Shown piece by piece: positions 35,145-44,438 of a stretch of DNA of 48,881 bases. The stretch covers positions 1-48,881 of the forward strand of contig NZ_JACJSI010000051.1 of NCBI RefSeq assembly GCF_014698065.1, written 5' to 3'. The DNA comes from Nostoc flagelliforme FACHB-838 (GTDB taxonomy: Bacteria; Cyanobacteriota; Cyanobacteriia; Cyanobacteriales; Nostocaceae). Numbering within the stretch: position 1 is the first letter of the stretch; the number at the start of each line of letters is the position of its first letter. The notes beneath the pieces are model-generated. The model did not search any database, was not told the origin of the DNA, and was given only the letters and a program-made list of their open reading frames with translations. The translations under genes and the position numbers were made by a program.

Positions 35145-38100
35145 TCAGCTATATAAGTTAGCGATCGCATCTATTAATTCGGCTGGCTCTACTGGTTTGG
35201 CAAGATGCTTGTTAAATCCGGCTGCAAGTACTTGCTTGGCGTTCATTTCTCCAGCATAGGCGGTGAGTGCGATCGCTTGAATTTGCCCTCCTTGCTCTGC
35301 TGGCAGCGTTCTCACCTGTCGCATGAACATACAGCCATCCACTTCTGGCATCCCAATGTCGCTCAAAAGTATATCTGGCAGAGATTGGCTTAAAGCGGCT
35401 AGTGCCTCATTTGCTGATGCCACTGCTGTTACACTTGCCCCATATTGCTCTAGTAAGAAGGCAATAAATTCTCGCGTATCTACATCATCATCCACTACTA
35501 AAATATTGATACCATTTAAATTTGAGGATGTCTCTGAGTTGCTAATGTCCTGTTTAATCTCTAATTGATTTTGAATCAGTGGGAGTCTCACAGTAAAAGT
35601 TGCGCCCTGATCTTCGCCCTCGCTTTCTACCTGGACTGTCCCACCATGCAGTTCGACTAAGTGACGAACGATCGCTAACCCTAATCCCAATCCACCAAAT
35701 TTTCTGGTGGTGCTGCTGTTCTCTTGGCGAAAATATTCAAACACGTAAGGCAGAAAATTGGGATCGATGCCTTTGCCAGTGTCGCTGACTTGAATTAGTG
35801 CTGAGTTGGAATTGGAATTAACACATGATGATAGTCGGATATCAACCCGTCCCCCCGCAGGTGTAAACTTAACTGCGTTTGAGAGCAAGTTCCAGACGAC
35901 TTGCTGCAATCGACCAGAATCGCCCAAAACTTGTCCCAAATTTGGTTCCAGGCTGATATGCATCTCAATTGATTTCGCTTCTGCTGACAACCGCACTGTC
36001 TCCATTGCTGCCGAAATTACAGATGTCAAATCAACCGGGTAGATATTCAGGCTAAGTTTACCTTGTAAAATCCGGGAGATATCCAGCAAGTCTTCAATCA
36101 GTTGAGCCTGTAACCTAGCATTTCGCTCAATAGTCTTCAGCGCTTGAGGAACTGTCTTTTCATCAAGTTTTTTAGTTTGGAGTAGCTTAGACCATCCTAA
36201 AATTGGGTTGAGTGGCGATCGCAATTCATGAGAAAGGACTGCTAGAAACTCGTCTTTAATCCGGTTAGCGTTTTCTGCTGCTTCCCGTGCCGTTTGCTCT
36301 GCCTCGTATAGGCGGGCCCGTTCCATCGCTTGAGCGCACTGCTGTGCTAGTGCCAGAATGAAGGGTCGATCATCCTGACTAAACTCCTGAAGTTCGGCAA
36401 AAGCTAGAGACATTCCACCTATGGCTCGTCCCTCGATGATCAATGGAATTGAAATCCAAGCACCGTAGTCAACCTGGGCGTATTCCTTAGCAAGATGTGA
36501 GTAACGAGCAATTCTCGCTGTTGTTGACTCTTGCCAGATAGGCTGTTTGGTTCTCACTGCTTCTGCCAGTGGTACGGATGCATTAATAGAGAATCGACGC
36601 CATGAATCTACTGCTTCTTGTTCATAACCAACTGCACGGACAATTTCTAGTTCAGTGCCGCTATTAGTCACTAGTGCTACTAAAGCAGAACTAGCTCCCA
36701 AAGCTGCCATACCTTGCTCTACCATTACTTCAGCAACCTGTGCCGGAGTCAGAGATTCAGAAAGTGCAGCGGTAATGCCTTGCAGACGCGCAGTGCGAGA
36801 TGCTGCCCGTAAAGCCGCCTGTTGAGATTGCTGTGTTTCTGTATATAGTCGGGCATTATCAACGGCTACGGCAGCCCGGCGAGCTAACTCTTCTGATAAC
36901 ATTAGGCTTTTGGTATCGTAGCGACGGCCTGAAGAAGATACCAAAGTCATAGCTCCCAGCACCCGTCCCCGAACTATGAGCGGTACACTAATACCAGATG
37001 TAGGATTTAGTTCTTGCAAGATTTTTAGATGACTGGTATTGCGGCTTATCGCTTGTATCTGTTCATCAGAAATAAACTGAGTAATTTGTGATTTGCCTGT
37101 CCGTATTACCTCAGCAATACCTTTTTTTAGTGTCAAATCAGGCGGATAATTTTGTAACTGTTCTACCAATTCTTGTTTTTTTGGATCGGCATGGGTTGCT
37201 GCAACCCGGCGGACTAATTGATTGTCACAAATAATATCAACTAAGCACCAATCAGCTATTTCAGGCACTACCAAACGCGCTAAACTGGCTAAAGTTGTCT
37301 CGTAGTCTAATGATGCAGCCAAAATTTCACTAGCGTCAGCTAGAAAACGCTGCTCCACCTCCACCTGTTTGCGCTCTGTAATATCCCGCGAAGACGCTTG
37401 CATCTCCAAAATTTCTTTAGTTTGGCGATCGCGGATAGCTCGAATAGTTGCTTCCAACCAAATATAATGTCCGTCTTTGTGACGAGCGCGATGAGTAACA
37501 GTATAAATATCTGGTAAATCGGCATTGACTGGATAATTCCTGGCAATCTCTGCTAAATCATCAGGGTGAACTAACTTCTGGCTGTGATTACCTACTAATT
37601 CCTCTGGTTGATACCCCAATACTGGGTAGCAAGCTGGTGAAATGTACAGAAGAGTTCCATCTACTGTATGGCGTGAAATAATATCAGTTGAATTTTCAGC
37701 CATCAGCCGAAAACACGCTTCACTCTCGCGCAGTTTTGCCTCTGCCTGCTTGCGTACATTAATGTTACGGAAATAAAGTGATAACCCTGTGGGTGAAGGA
37801 TAGGCGCGAACCGCAAACCATGCATCAAAAGGTGGGTAATAATCTTCAATCTCAAGGGGCATTCCTAGAGCAACTGCCCTTTGATAAAGTTGACCAAAGC
37901 TAGTATCAGCCAGTTCTGGGAACTCTGACCACAAATTTTTTCCGAGCAAATCCTCGCAGGAACGCCCCAGAGTTCTGCTTCCCTGATGATTGAGGTAGGT
38001 GAACCGCCACTCACTGTCAAAGGCAATAAAGCCATCAGTGATACTTTCTAAAATCTTGGTAACTTGCTCTTTGGCAGCTTCAGCCTCAACACGAGCCGCT

Positions 38101-38987
38101 TGCTCCCGCTCAAATAGCTGTTGACGCTCGACTTCTGCTTGCTTGCGTAAGCGAAGCTCGTCGTAGACATCGGTGATTTCTTGACAGATTGCACCCACCC
38201 AGGTGGTATCATTTGGTAGTTGAATCGGATAGTAATTCACCGACCAATGCCGCTGCTTTCCTGGCGCAGCGGGTGTCTCTCCACTGGCCTCTTGGGCAAT
38301 AGATTCTCCAGTCTCGATTACATGGTGGAAAGCTTCCATCACCGCAGAATCTACCCCCGGTAGCACTTGGGCGACAGTCTTACCGATATGCGCTTCTCGG
38401 GGAAAACCGTTAATTTCAGCTAAAGCGTCATTCAATCGAACGTATCTTAATTTCTCATCCCATAGACCAATACCTATAGGTGCGTTATTGAAAAGGGTAT
38501 CAAGCAGAACGTTAGCTTCAACCAAGCGAGTCTGTTCTGTTTTCAGTAACGCCAGTAATTGCTCACGTTCTGCCTCAGCTTGCTTGCTATCGCTGATATC
38601 TACGCACATTCCTACCCATTCCTCGATTTCGCTCGTTTCATTGAGTATAGGCACACCGCGTATCTTCATATAACGGTATTCGCCATCATGCCGCAGAACA
38701 CGATACTCGGCAACTGCAACACTGCGTCCAAAAAAAGCCTGTCTCCAAATAGCAGTTACAGATGTACGGTCATCTGGGTGCAGTGCGTCAATCCAACCCC
38801 ATCCTTTGTATTGTTCGGGACTTTGCCCAGTGAACGCCTCCCAAGTCGGAATCTCCTCAACAACGTTGCCCCAAGGCCCCGCGCTCCAGACAATGGATGC
38901 GCTTGCTTCTGCCAGTGAGCGGTAGCGTGCTTCACTATGACGCAGATTTTCTTCTACTTGCTCCTGTTCGCCCAAATATTGCCGCAA
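35145..38987 (-). CDS. Hybrid sensor histidine kinase with four PAS and two GAF domains
   Basis: A 1280-aa cytosolic kinase with no membrane helix. In order: PAS domains at about 20-140, 160-280, 310-415 and 425-545, several closed by a PAC tail such as ISDSKQAE or ITERKQ; GAF domains at about 555-705 and 735-900; HisKA with His920 (VLSHELRSPLNP); HATPase with N-box NLLSNAVKF (about 1033), then DTGKGI and GGLGLGLAI; and a receiver with VVDDD and the phospho-acceptor Asp1210 (LLSDIGMPEVDG) and Lys in HLAKPVEP. Such proteins integrate redox, light or ligand cues. The TTG start is weak, and coding-like sequence (SIEKENFPLVKDLIDYLKAQEV) continues about 30 codons upstream without ATG, so the N-terminus may be damaged or use an unusual start. 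Confidence 0.9.
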   Translation of the reverse strand: MRQYLGEQEQVEENLRHSEARYRSLAEASASIVWSAGPWGNVVEEIPTWEAFTGQSPEQYKGWGWIDALHPDDRTSVTAIWRQAFFGRSVAVAEYRVLRHDGEYRYMKIRGVPILNETSEIEEWVGMCVDISDSKQAEAEREQLLALLKTEQTRLVEANVLLDTLFNNAPIGIGLWDEKLRYVRLNDALAEINGFPREAHIGKTVAQVLPGVDSAVMEAFHHVIETGESIAQEASGETPAAPGKQRHWSVNYYPIQLPNDTTWVGAICQEITDVYDELRLRKQAEVERQQLFEREQAARVEAEAAKEQVTKILESITDGFIAFDSEWRFTYLNHQGSRTLGRSCEDLLGKNLWSEFPELADTSFGQLYQRAVALGMPLEIEDYYPPFDAWFAVRAYPSPTGLSLYFRNINVRKQAEAKLRESEACFRLMAENSTDIISRHTVDGTLLYISPACYPVLGYQPEELVGNHSQKLVHPDDLAEIARNYPVNADLPDIYTVTHRARHKDGHYIWLEATIRAIRDRQTKEILEMQASSRDITERKQVEVEQRFLADASEILAASLDYETTLASLARLVVPEIADWCLVDIICDNQLVRRVAATHADPKKQELVEQLQNYPPDLTLKKGIAEVIRTGKSQITQFISDEQIQAISRNTSHLKILQELNPTSGISVPLIVRGRVLGAMTLVSSSGRRYDTKSLMLSEELARRAAVAVDNARLYTETQQSQQAALRAASRTARLQGITAALSESLTPAQVAEVMVEQGMAALGASSALVALVTNSGTELEIVRAVGYEQEAVDSWRRFSINASVPLAEAVRTKQPIWQESTTARIARYSHLAKEYAQVDYGAWISIPLIIEGRAIGGMSLAFAELQEFSQDDRPFILALAQQCAQAMERARLYEAEQTAREAAENANRIKDEFLAVLSHELRSPLNPILGWSKLLQTKKLDEKTVPQALKTIERNARLQAQLIEDLLDISRILQGKLSLNIYPVDLTSVISAAMETVRLSAEAKSIEMHISLEPNLGQVLGDSGRLQQVVWNLLSNAVKFTPAGGRVDIRLSSCVNSNSNSALIQVSDTGKGIDPNFLPYVFEYFRQENSSTTRKFGGLGLGLAIVRHLVELHGGTVQVESEGEDQGATFTVRLPLIQNQLEIKQDISNSETSSNLNGINILVVDDDVDTREFIAFLLEQYGASVTAVASANEALAALSQSLPDILLSDIGMPEVDGCMFMRQVRTLPAEQGGQIQAIALTAYAGEMNAKQVLAAGFNKHLAKPVEPAELIDAIANLYS

Positions 38988-39398
38988 ATCTGTAACCTCT
39001 TGAGCTTTTAGATAATCAATTAAATCTTTAACAAGGGGAAAATTTTCTTTCTCAATCGAGACACCTGAGGTTTTAAAAATCCGGCGACGTGTCTATCGGT
39101 TTTTCCATCGGTTTATACTGTGGAACGAAACCCCTAATATTGTTCCCAGTTTTACCTGTGAAAGTTTGAGGTACTACCGAGTCTATCGAACTATGCAATC
39201 CTTAGCTGTTCGATTGCAGGCATAAGCTAAATATATTTTTATTTTTCTGGTAGATATTGGAATATAGCAGATGCTATAACTCTCACTACATCTATCTAAA
39301 GTTATAGAGGTTGTAAGTTGGTGATTATGTACTACATCAACTATCATGCAAGCTATTTAAGCTAGTAATAGAGTTGTTTCAATCCAGGAGATGAGAAT
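38988..39398. other. 411-bp divergent spacer
   Basis: This lies between the kinase (minus) and a small membrane protein (plus). The first 90 bases extend the kinase reading frame as far as a TAG at about 39083. A short frame MEKPIDTSPDF lies on the minus strand near 39100. The remainder is AT-rich promoter-like DNA with no supported gene. Confidence 0.4.
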
Positions 39399-39683
39399 AT
39401 GAGAGTTTGGCTTGCCTGCTTTTTAGTGCTGTTTGCCTTGGCGGAACTGTTTGACTGGTTGCAAGAATTTAATCTGCCATTACCTATCTATATTTTAGGT
39501 GGCGCTTTTTTAGCTGTTGCTTCTAACTATGAGAGGATATTTGGCTCTTATTTTGCTGATTCGAGCATTGAAGCATCACTTGAACAAACCCAGTTAGATT
39601 CATTAACTCTATCTACTAATCCTATTTCTTTCCCAATTGCCAGTCCTGTTGAAGATGCTCAAACACCTCAAACAGATGATTAG
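39399..39683 (+). CDS. Small hypothetical membrane protein
   Basis: 94 aa with a clear AGGAG (39386-39390) eight bases before ATG. Two hydrophobic segments (VWLACFLVLFALAELFDWL and PLPIYILGGAFLAVASNY) are followed by an acidic Ser/Thr/Gln-rich tail of about 45 residues. The sequence resembles conserved small cyanobacterial proteins of unknown function. It stands alone between a divergent kinase and the CHASE2 kinase, 249 bp from the latter. Confidence 0.75.
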   Translation: MRVWLACFLVLFALAELFDWLQEFNLPLPIYILGGAFLAVASNYERIFGSYFADSSIEASLEQTQLDSLTLSTNPISFPIASPVEDAQTPQTDD

Positions 39684-39932
39684 CAAGCAGTGGGCAAAAC
39701 TGGACAACCAGTATAAATCCTAAAGGTATAGTCCTGATGGATCGCTTGTTTTATTTTATAGTTGATGCTGCACCAAGCTAGCTTTAAAAATAGGAGTACG
39801 CCAAGACTTCTGACCAGCAAGTAAATTGCTACATTAATAGAAGCTTCAGGTTAACTAACTTTTAACCTAGAGTGCGAAAATTAATTTCTGCGCCTGCAAC
39901 ATCTACCCAATTCAGGCTACCGCCACAACACC

Positions 39933-42131
39933 GTGATTAGTGGACTTTTAAAAAAACTCCGTGTCCTTTTTGTCAAAGTTCAGGATTCCCGTGAAACTTT
40001 CAAGAGCAAAAGCTGGCTGCAAATTATTTTTGTTACCAGTGTAGGAGTTACTGCCTTCATCTGGGGAATTCGAGAACTCAAATGGTTACAGCCTTGGGAG
40101 TTAAGAGTTTATGACCAGATGTTGCGATCGCGTCCTGTACAAGCACCCGATCGGCGAATTTTGCTCGTAAAAATCACTGAAGAGGATCTCAAACGAGAGA
40201 AATGGACTCTATCAAATCGTACAATCAATCAACTGTTAAAGAAAATAGAGTCTTATCAACCGCGAATTGTTGGTTTATATCTTTTTCAACCAGAAAACAA
40301 TAATTTGGCGGCTAATTTCCCAAATCAAGATAACATTATCAACACTTGTTTTTTCAGCAGCTTGGGTAGAGATGAAATACCACCACCACCCAATTTTCCT
40401 ATAGAGAATGTTGGATTTAGCGATGTGACTGCTGATAATGAAAACGACCAAATTCTTCGCCGCAGTCTGTTATTCGCTTACTCTACAGACAAAAAATGTA
40501 CAACACCATTTGCATTTGGCGCTCTAGTTGCAATTAATTATCTTGGAAAACAAGGGATTGAATACCAGTTCACTAATAAAGGAGATTTTCAGTTAGGTAA
40601 AACCCTGTTTCCGCGTTTACAAGCTAATTCTGGTGGCTACCAACATCTGGATGCAGATGGCTATCAAATATTATTAAATTATCGTCACCCTGACAGCCTT
40701 GCCAACCAAGTAACTCTTACAGAAGTCCTAAGTGGACAAGTCAACCCTAATTTATTTAAAGACCGTCTGGTAATTATTGGCACTACAGCAGCTAATCTCC
40801 CTCCAGGTGGCTTTTATACGCCTTACAGCGCTTTGCCAGATCAACCAGCTAAAATGCCTGCTTTATTTATTCATGCACAGATAGCAAGCCAACTGATCAG
40901 TACAGTGTTGGATGGGCGATCGCTAATTTGGTATTGGCCAGATTGGGCGGAACTTATTTGGATATGGGGCTGGTCGCTTTTAGGTACTGTTTTGGCATGG
41001 CGCTGGCAAAATCCGCTGCTGTTGTTAGTGGTGGTAACGATAACTCTACTTTGCTTAGTAGTAATCTGCGTTGCTTTATTTTTGCAAGCCGGATGGGTGC
41101 CGTTAATCCCTTCTGCGCTAGCTTTGGTGTTTAGTAGTATCTCTGTAATTGCTTATACTAGCTACCAAAATCAGCGACAAACTCAGGTGATTATTTTGCA
41201 AGTTGAAAAACAACAAGAAGCGATCGCCCAATTAAATGTACTCTTAGAAGATAAAACAGCAATTCCTGACTCGTCTGTTGATTTTCTTCCCCCAATTGAT
41301 TCACGAGAAACAAAATCAGGTGATTTGCTTTTGGGTGGACGCTACAAAATCTCTCAAGTTCTCGGTGCTGGTGGATTTGGTCGTACTTATTTAGCAGAGG
41401 ATACTCAACGACCGGGTAATCCTACTTGTGTTGTTAAAAAGTTAATGCCAGCTCGTCAAGATACGCGATTTTTGCAAGTTGCTCGCAGGTTGTTTAATAG
41501 TGAAGCTGAAATTTTAGAATCTTTGGGTAAACATCATCAGATTCCTGAACTGCTTGCTTATTTTGAACATGACCAAGAATTTTATTTAATTCAACAATAT
41601 ATTGAGGGACATACCCTCAGTGAAGAATTACCACCTGTACAGAATGTACAGAATGAATCATTTGTAATTGAAATGCTCAAACAAGTTTTAGAAGTTCTCG
41701 AATTTGTTCACCAGCATCGAGTGATTCATCGTGATATCAAACCGACTAATATTATTAGATGCGCTCAAGATAATCGGCTGGTGTTGATTGACTTTGGGGC
41801 TGTGAAATTGATGCAACCGCCAAGTAGTGAGCAAACAGAATTAGCCACAGTAGCTATCGGGACGCGGGGTTATGCACCTCCAGAACAATTTGCCGGTCAT
41901 CCCCGTTTATGCAGTGACATTTACGCTTTAGGAATGATTGCTATTCAAGCCATAACTGGGATACCACCGCAAGAACTTCACCCAGATCCAGAAACGGGTA
42001 ATATTATGTGGCGGCAATCGGTGCAAGTGAGTGAAGAATTAGCGGCAATTTTAGATAAGATGGTTTGTTATCATTTTAGCGATCGCTATCAATCAGCCAC
42101 CGCAGTTTTACAAGATTTGAAACGGATGTAG
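39933..42131 (+). CDS. CHASE2-domain serine/threonine protein kinase
   Basis: A 732-aa membrane kinase. A first helix (about 30-46) is followed by an extracytoplasmic CHASE2 sensor domain (about 50-335), three helices (about 337-408), a short coiled coil (QVEKQQEAIAQLNVLLEDK) and a Hanks-type kinase domain (467-732). Kinase motifs: GAGGFG (478-483), Lys502/503, Glu524 region, HRDIKPTN (599-606) and DFG (620-622). All catalytic residues are present. It should sense an external or membrane cue and phosphorylate cytosolic proteins. The GTG start at 39933 has no obvious ribosome site. A decayed gene follows at 42256. Confidence 0.9.
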   Translation: MISGLLKKLRVLFVKVQDSRETFKSKSWLQIIFVTSVGVTAFIWGIRELKWLQPWELRVYDQMLRSRPVQAPDRRILLVKITEEDLKREKWTLSNRTINQLLKKIESYQPRIVGLYLFQPENNNLAANFPNQDNIINTCFFSSLGRDEIPPPPNFPIENVGFSDVTADNENDQILRRSLLFAYSTDKKCTTPFAFGALVAINYLGKQGIEYQFTNKGDFQLGKTLFPRLQANSGGYQHLDADGYQILLNYRHPDSLANQVTLTEVLSGQVNPNLFKDRLVIIGTTAANLPPGGFYTPYSALPDQPAKMPALFIHAQIASQLISTVLDGRSLIWYWPDWAELIWIWGWSLLGTVLAWRWQNPLLLLVVVTITLLCLVVICVALFLQAGWVPLIPSALALVFSSISVIAYTSYQNQRQTQVIILQVEKQQEAIAQLNVLLEDKTAIPDSSVDFLPPIDSRETKSGDLLLGGRYKISQVLGAGGFGRTYLAEDTQRPGNPTCVVKKLMPARQDTRFLQVARRLFNSEAEILESLGKHHQIPELLAYFEHDQEFYLIQQYIEGHTLSEELPPVQNVQNESFVIEMLKQVLEVLEFVHQHRVIHRDIKPTNIIRCAQDNRLVLIDFGAVKLMQPPSSEQTELATVAIGTRGYAPPEQFAGHPRLCSDIYALGMIAIQAITGIPPQELHPDPETGNIMWRQSVQVSEELAAILDKMVCYHFSDRYQSATAVLQDLKRM

Positions 42132-42255
42132 ACTTGGTGATTAGAAATCGTGGCTATACAAACGTAGTCGGAATGCGCGGACTAATGGACAATTAATGCT
42201 TGCCATTTAGAGCGATTTTAAGAAGCGATCGTATCTTTTGACAAAGCCTTAAAAT

Positions 42256-42697
42256 TTAAGCCAGACAATCCAATTAAACTTAGAAAATTATAAATCTCAT
42301 TTAGCAAACATCCAGCAAAAATACCCAAGTAGCGACTTAAAATTTCTCCAAGAGTTTAGCGAAAGTGGATTTTATGGCAAAAAATATCAGCGACAAGTAG
42401 AAGCAGATTATGTAATTCTCAGTCGTGGATTAACGTTATTGCAAAATATCAATAATAACACTCAAGGTATTATCGACATAGAGCAAACTAAAAGCGATCG
42501 CACTCTCAATACAATTATAGCGATCGCAGGTGTTGGACTCGCAACCAGCCAAATAGCCTCCGCCGTCATTCTCGCCCAGCCCAATCAATGATTATCAACA
42601 ACATCTCCGCTTTCGGGCTGAAGTTTTTGGGTGGAGTGTAGGCATCGGTGTTTTCTTTGCTGTGCTAATCTTTATTGACCTCCGCTTTCGCCGCTAA
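42256..42697 (+). pseudogene. Decayed C-terminal half of an unknown membrane protein
   Basis: A start-less open frame from 42256 reads LSQTIQLNLENYKSHLANI, ...GFYGKKYQRQVEADYV, and IDIEQTKSDRTLNT, then the hydrophobic IIAIAGVGLATSQIASAVILA, and stops at TGA 42589-42591. Shifting one base at 42590 continues as DYQQHLRFRAEVFGWSVGIGVFFAVLIFIDLRFRR and stops at TAA 42695-42697. The two pieces look like the paired membrane helices at the end of one protein, now split by a frameshift and lacking the N-terminus. I do not know the family. Confidence 0.6.
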
Positions 42698-42706
42698 GTT
42701 TTCAGC

Positions 42707-42737
42707 AAAAAAAATCGCCCCCTAAATGTAGGAGGCG
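42707..42737 (-). terminator. Rho-independent terminator of the sigma factor gene
   Basis: On the minus strand CGCCTCCTA, loop CATT and TAGGGGGCG form a 9-bp stem (one T-G pair), followed by A then eight Ts. It lies about 45 bp past the sigma factor stop. Confidence 0.85.
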
Positions 42738-42754
42738 CATCACCAAGGTGGTGT

Positions 42755-42778
42755 AGAGACGCGGAATTTCGCGTCTCT
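42755..42778. repeat. Perfect GAGACGCG palindrome
   Basis: AGAGACGCG (42755-42763) and CGCGTCTCT (42770-42778) pair perfectly around a 6-nt loop, between the sigma factor stop and its terminator. It is the same repeat family as the internal palindrome of the MITE at 13895-13984. Confidence 0.6.
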
Positions 42779-42782
42779 CGTT

Positions 42783-43766
42783 TTAGCTAGCAATGTACTC
42801 TTTGACATTGGCACGACGGCGACGCAGATGAGCCAAAGCTTGATGCTCTAACTGACGGACGCGTTCACGGCTGAGATTCAATCTCTCACCAACTTTCGCC
42901 AATGACATTTCATTACCATCTTCTAAACCAAAGCGTAACGCTACAACTTCTCGCTGTTGCGGCGTTAGTTCTGCTAATAGGTTGTTCAAGTCTTGGCGTA
43001 AGAATTCCTGGTTGGTGTAATACTCTGGTGATGGGCCATCATCTTCGAGCATTTCTTGCAACTCAGTATCCTGGTTCTCACCAACTCGCACATCCAAAGA
43101 CACTGGTTGACGAGCCATATTCAGATACTCGCGGATCTGAGCCGGTTCTATTTCCAGTTCTTTCGCAATTTCCGCTGGAGTCGGCGATCGCCCCAAGGTT
43201 TGAGCCAACTCGCGCTGCACTTTTTTGATTTTGTTCAGTTTTTCAGTAATGTGAATTGGTAAGCGGATGGTACGACCTTGTTGAGCGATCGCCCGGGTAA
43301 TTGCTTGGCGAATCCACCAGTAAGCATAGGTTGAGAATTTATAACCCCTCATTGGGTCAAATTTCTCCACACCCCGCTCTAATCCTAGTGTTCCTTCCTG
43401 GATTAAATCCAGAAACTCCATATTCCGCTTTTGATATTTTTTAGCAATAGCAACCACTAAGCGCAAATTCGCTTCGATCATTTTTTGCTTTGCCCGCTTA
43501 CCTTGCGCCACCGTTTGTTTCACCTCGGTTTCCGATTGGTGAACGTGGTCAGCCCACTCTTGTGAACTCGGTTCGCGTTGTAGCTTCTTTGTCAAAGCTT
43601 CTTTGGCATCAATGAGCGTCATCATTTGCTGCACCTGCTTCCCAAAGACAATTTCTTGTTCACGGGTTAGCAGTGGTACACGACCAATTTCTCGCAGATA
43701 GGTTCGCACCATATCAGCCGTGAATTTGGTGTTGAGGTTTTCAGTTTGGGTATTGACAGTAGGCAT
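42783..43766 (-). CDS. RNA polymerase sigma factor, group 2 sigma-70 (SigB-type)
   Basis: 327 aa. Region 1.2 is RTYLREIGRVPLLTREQE, and region 2 has EANLRLVVAIAKKYQKR, DLIQEGTLGLERGVEKFDP and FSTYAYWWIRQAITRAI. Region 3 is LPIHITEKLNKIKK, and region 4 has LTPQQREVVALRFGLEDG plus the helix-turn-helix LNLSRERVRQLEHQAL. It lacks the long N-terminal region 1.1 of the housekeeping factor, so it is a group 2 factor used under stress or nutrient change. The MPTVNTQ N-terminus recalls Nostoc SigB-like factors, but I cannot fix the paralogue. It is monocistronic, with its own terminator. Confidence 0.93.
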   Translation of the reverse strand: MPTVNTQTENLNTKFTADMVRTYLREIGRVPLLTREQEIVFGKQVQQMMTLIDAKEALTKKLQREPSSQEWADHVHQSETEVKQTVAQGKRAKQKMIEANLRLVVAIAKKYQKRNMEFLDLIQEGTLGLERGVEKFDPMRGYKFSTYAYWWIRQAITRAIAQQGRTIRLPIHITEKLNKIKKVQRELAQTLGRSPTPAEIAKELEIEPAQIREYLNMARQPVSLDVRVGENQDTELQEMLEDDGPSPEYYTNQEFLRQDLNNLLAELTPQQREVVALRFGLEDGNEMSLAKVGERLNLSRERVRQLEHQALAHLRRRRANVKEYIAS

Positions 43767-44438
43767 TGGTGCGATGTCCTCTACTTCCTAAGCAAAATGT
43801 ATATTTTCTTACTAAGAATGGATTGAAAAAGGTAGTACATCTATCACAAAATATCGGGAGCTAACAGAAGTAATTATCAATTGATATAGCCGTTTTTAAT
43901 ACGGTAACCGCCAAATGATAGGTTCCCTACTTCCCTGAATTTTCAATCTCTTATAAGCACGCTGGTTGTTTTTGATAATTATTTATTTTTTAAACCGTTA
44001 CTGACAGCAGATGACAAATCCGAAGTCGGTATGAGTTCTACTTAGTTTTATATTACGATAAATCAGGTAAATAGTAAACTATCTTAAGATAAAACTTTTA
44101 ATTATAGTTCAAAAGCGGTTGTTAGAGAAAAAAATTTAAATTTCCTTGAAATTACTGACTACATCTATAGTGACGCGAAAAACTCCTCTTCTGTTGCCAA
44201 AAATTAGCCGGATAACCGAACTTAATTTGCTCTGATAATGGAGGGATGTTACGAATTAGTCATTGGTCATTTGTTACTTGTACTGAGCGACTCGTGCCTA
44301 GTGGAGCCGAGGTAAGCCGTTGGCGCAATCTCTGTCTCCGACAGGCTGTTCGCCTTCATAGAGAAGTATTGGTCATTCGCAAAGGACATAGACGCACCAG
44401 CGGCTTCCCGGAGGGTAGGACAACTGACAACTGACAAT
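43767..44438. other. 672-bp spacer with short tandem and dispersed repeats
   Basis: The upstream part (43767-44230) is AT-rich and holds the sigma factor promoter region. From 44250 on it is repeat DNA: GTCATTGGTCATTTG (STRR2-like), a GAGCCGAGGTAAGCCG-containing dispersed repeat, and GACAACTGACAACTGACAA (44419-44437, a 7-bp unit) just past the ATPase stop. A plus-strand frame across it (44246-44434) is repeat-derived. Confidence 0.5.

Noticed and set aside
44246..44434. Plus-strand open frame between the sigma factor and the ATPase
   Set aside because: It consists of dispersed and short tandem repeats with no protein family signal.
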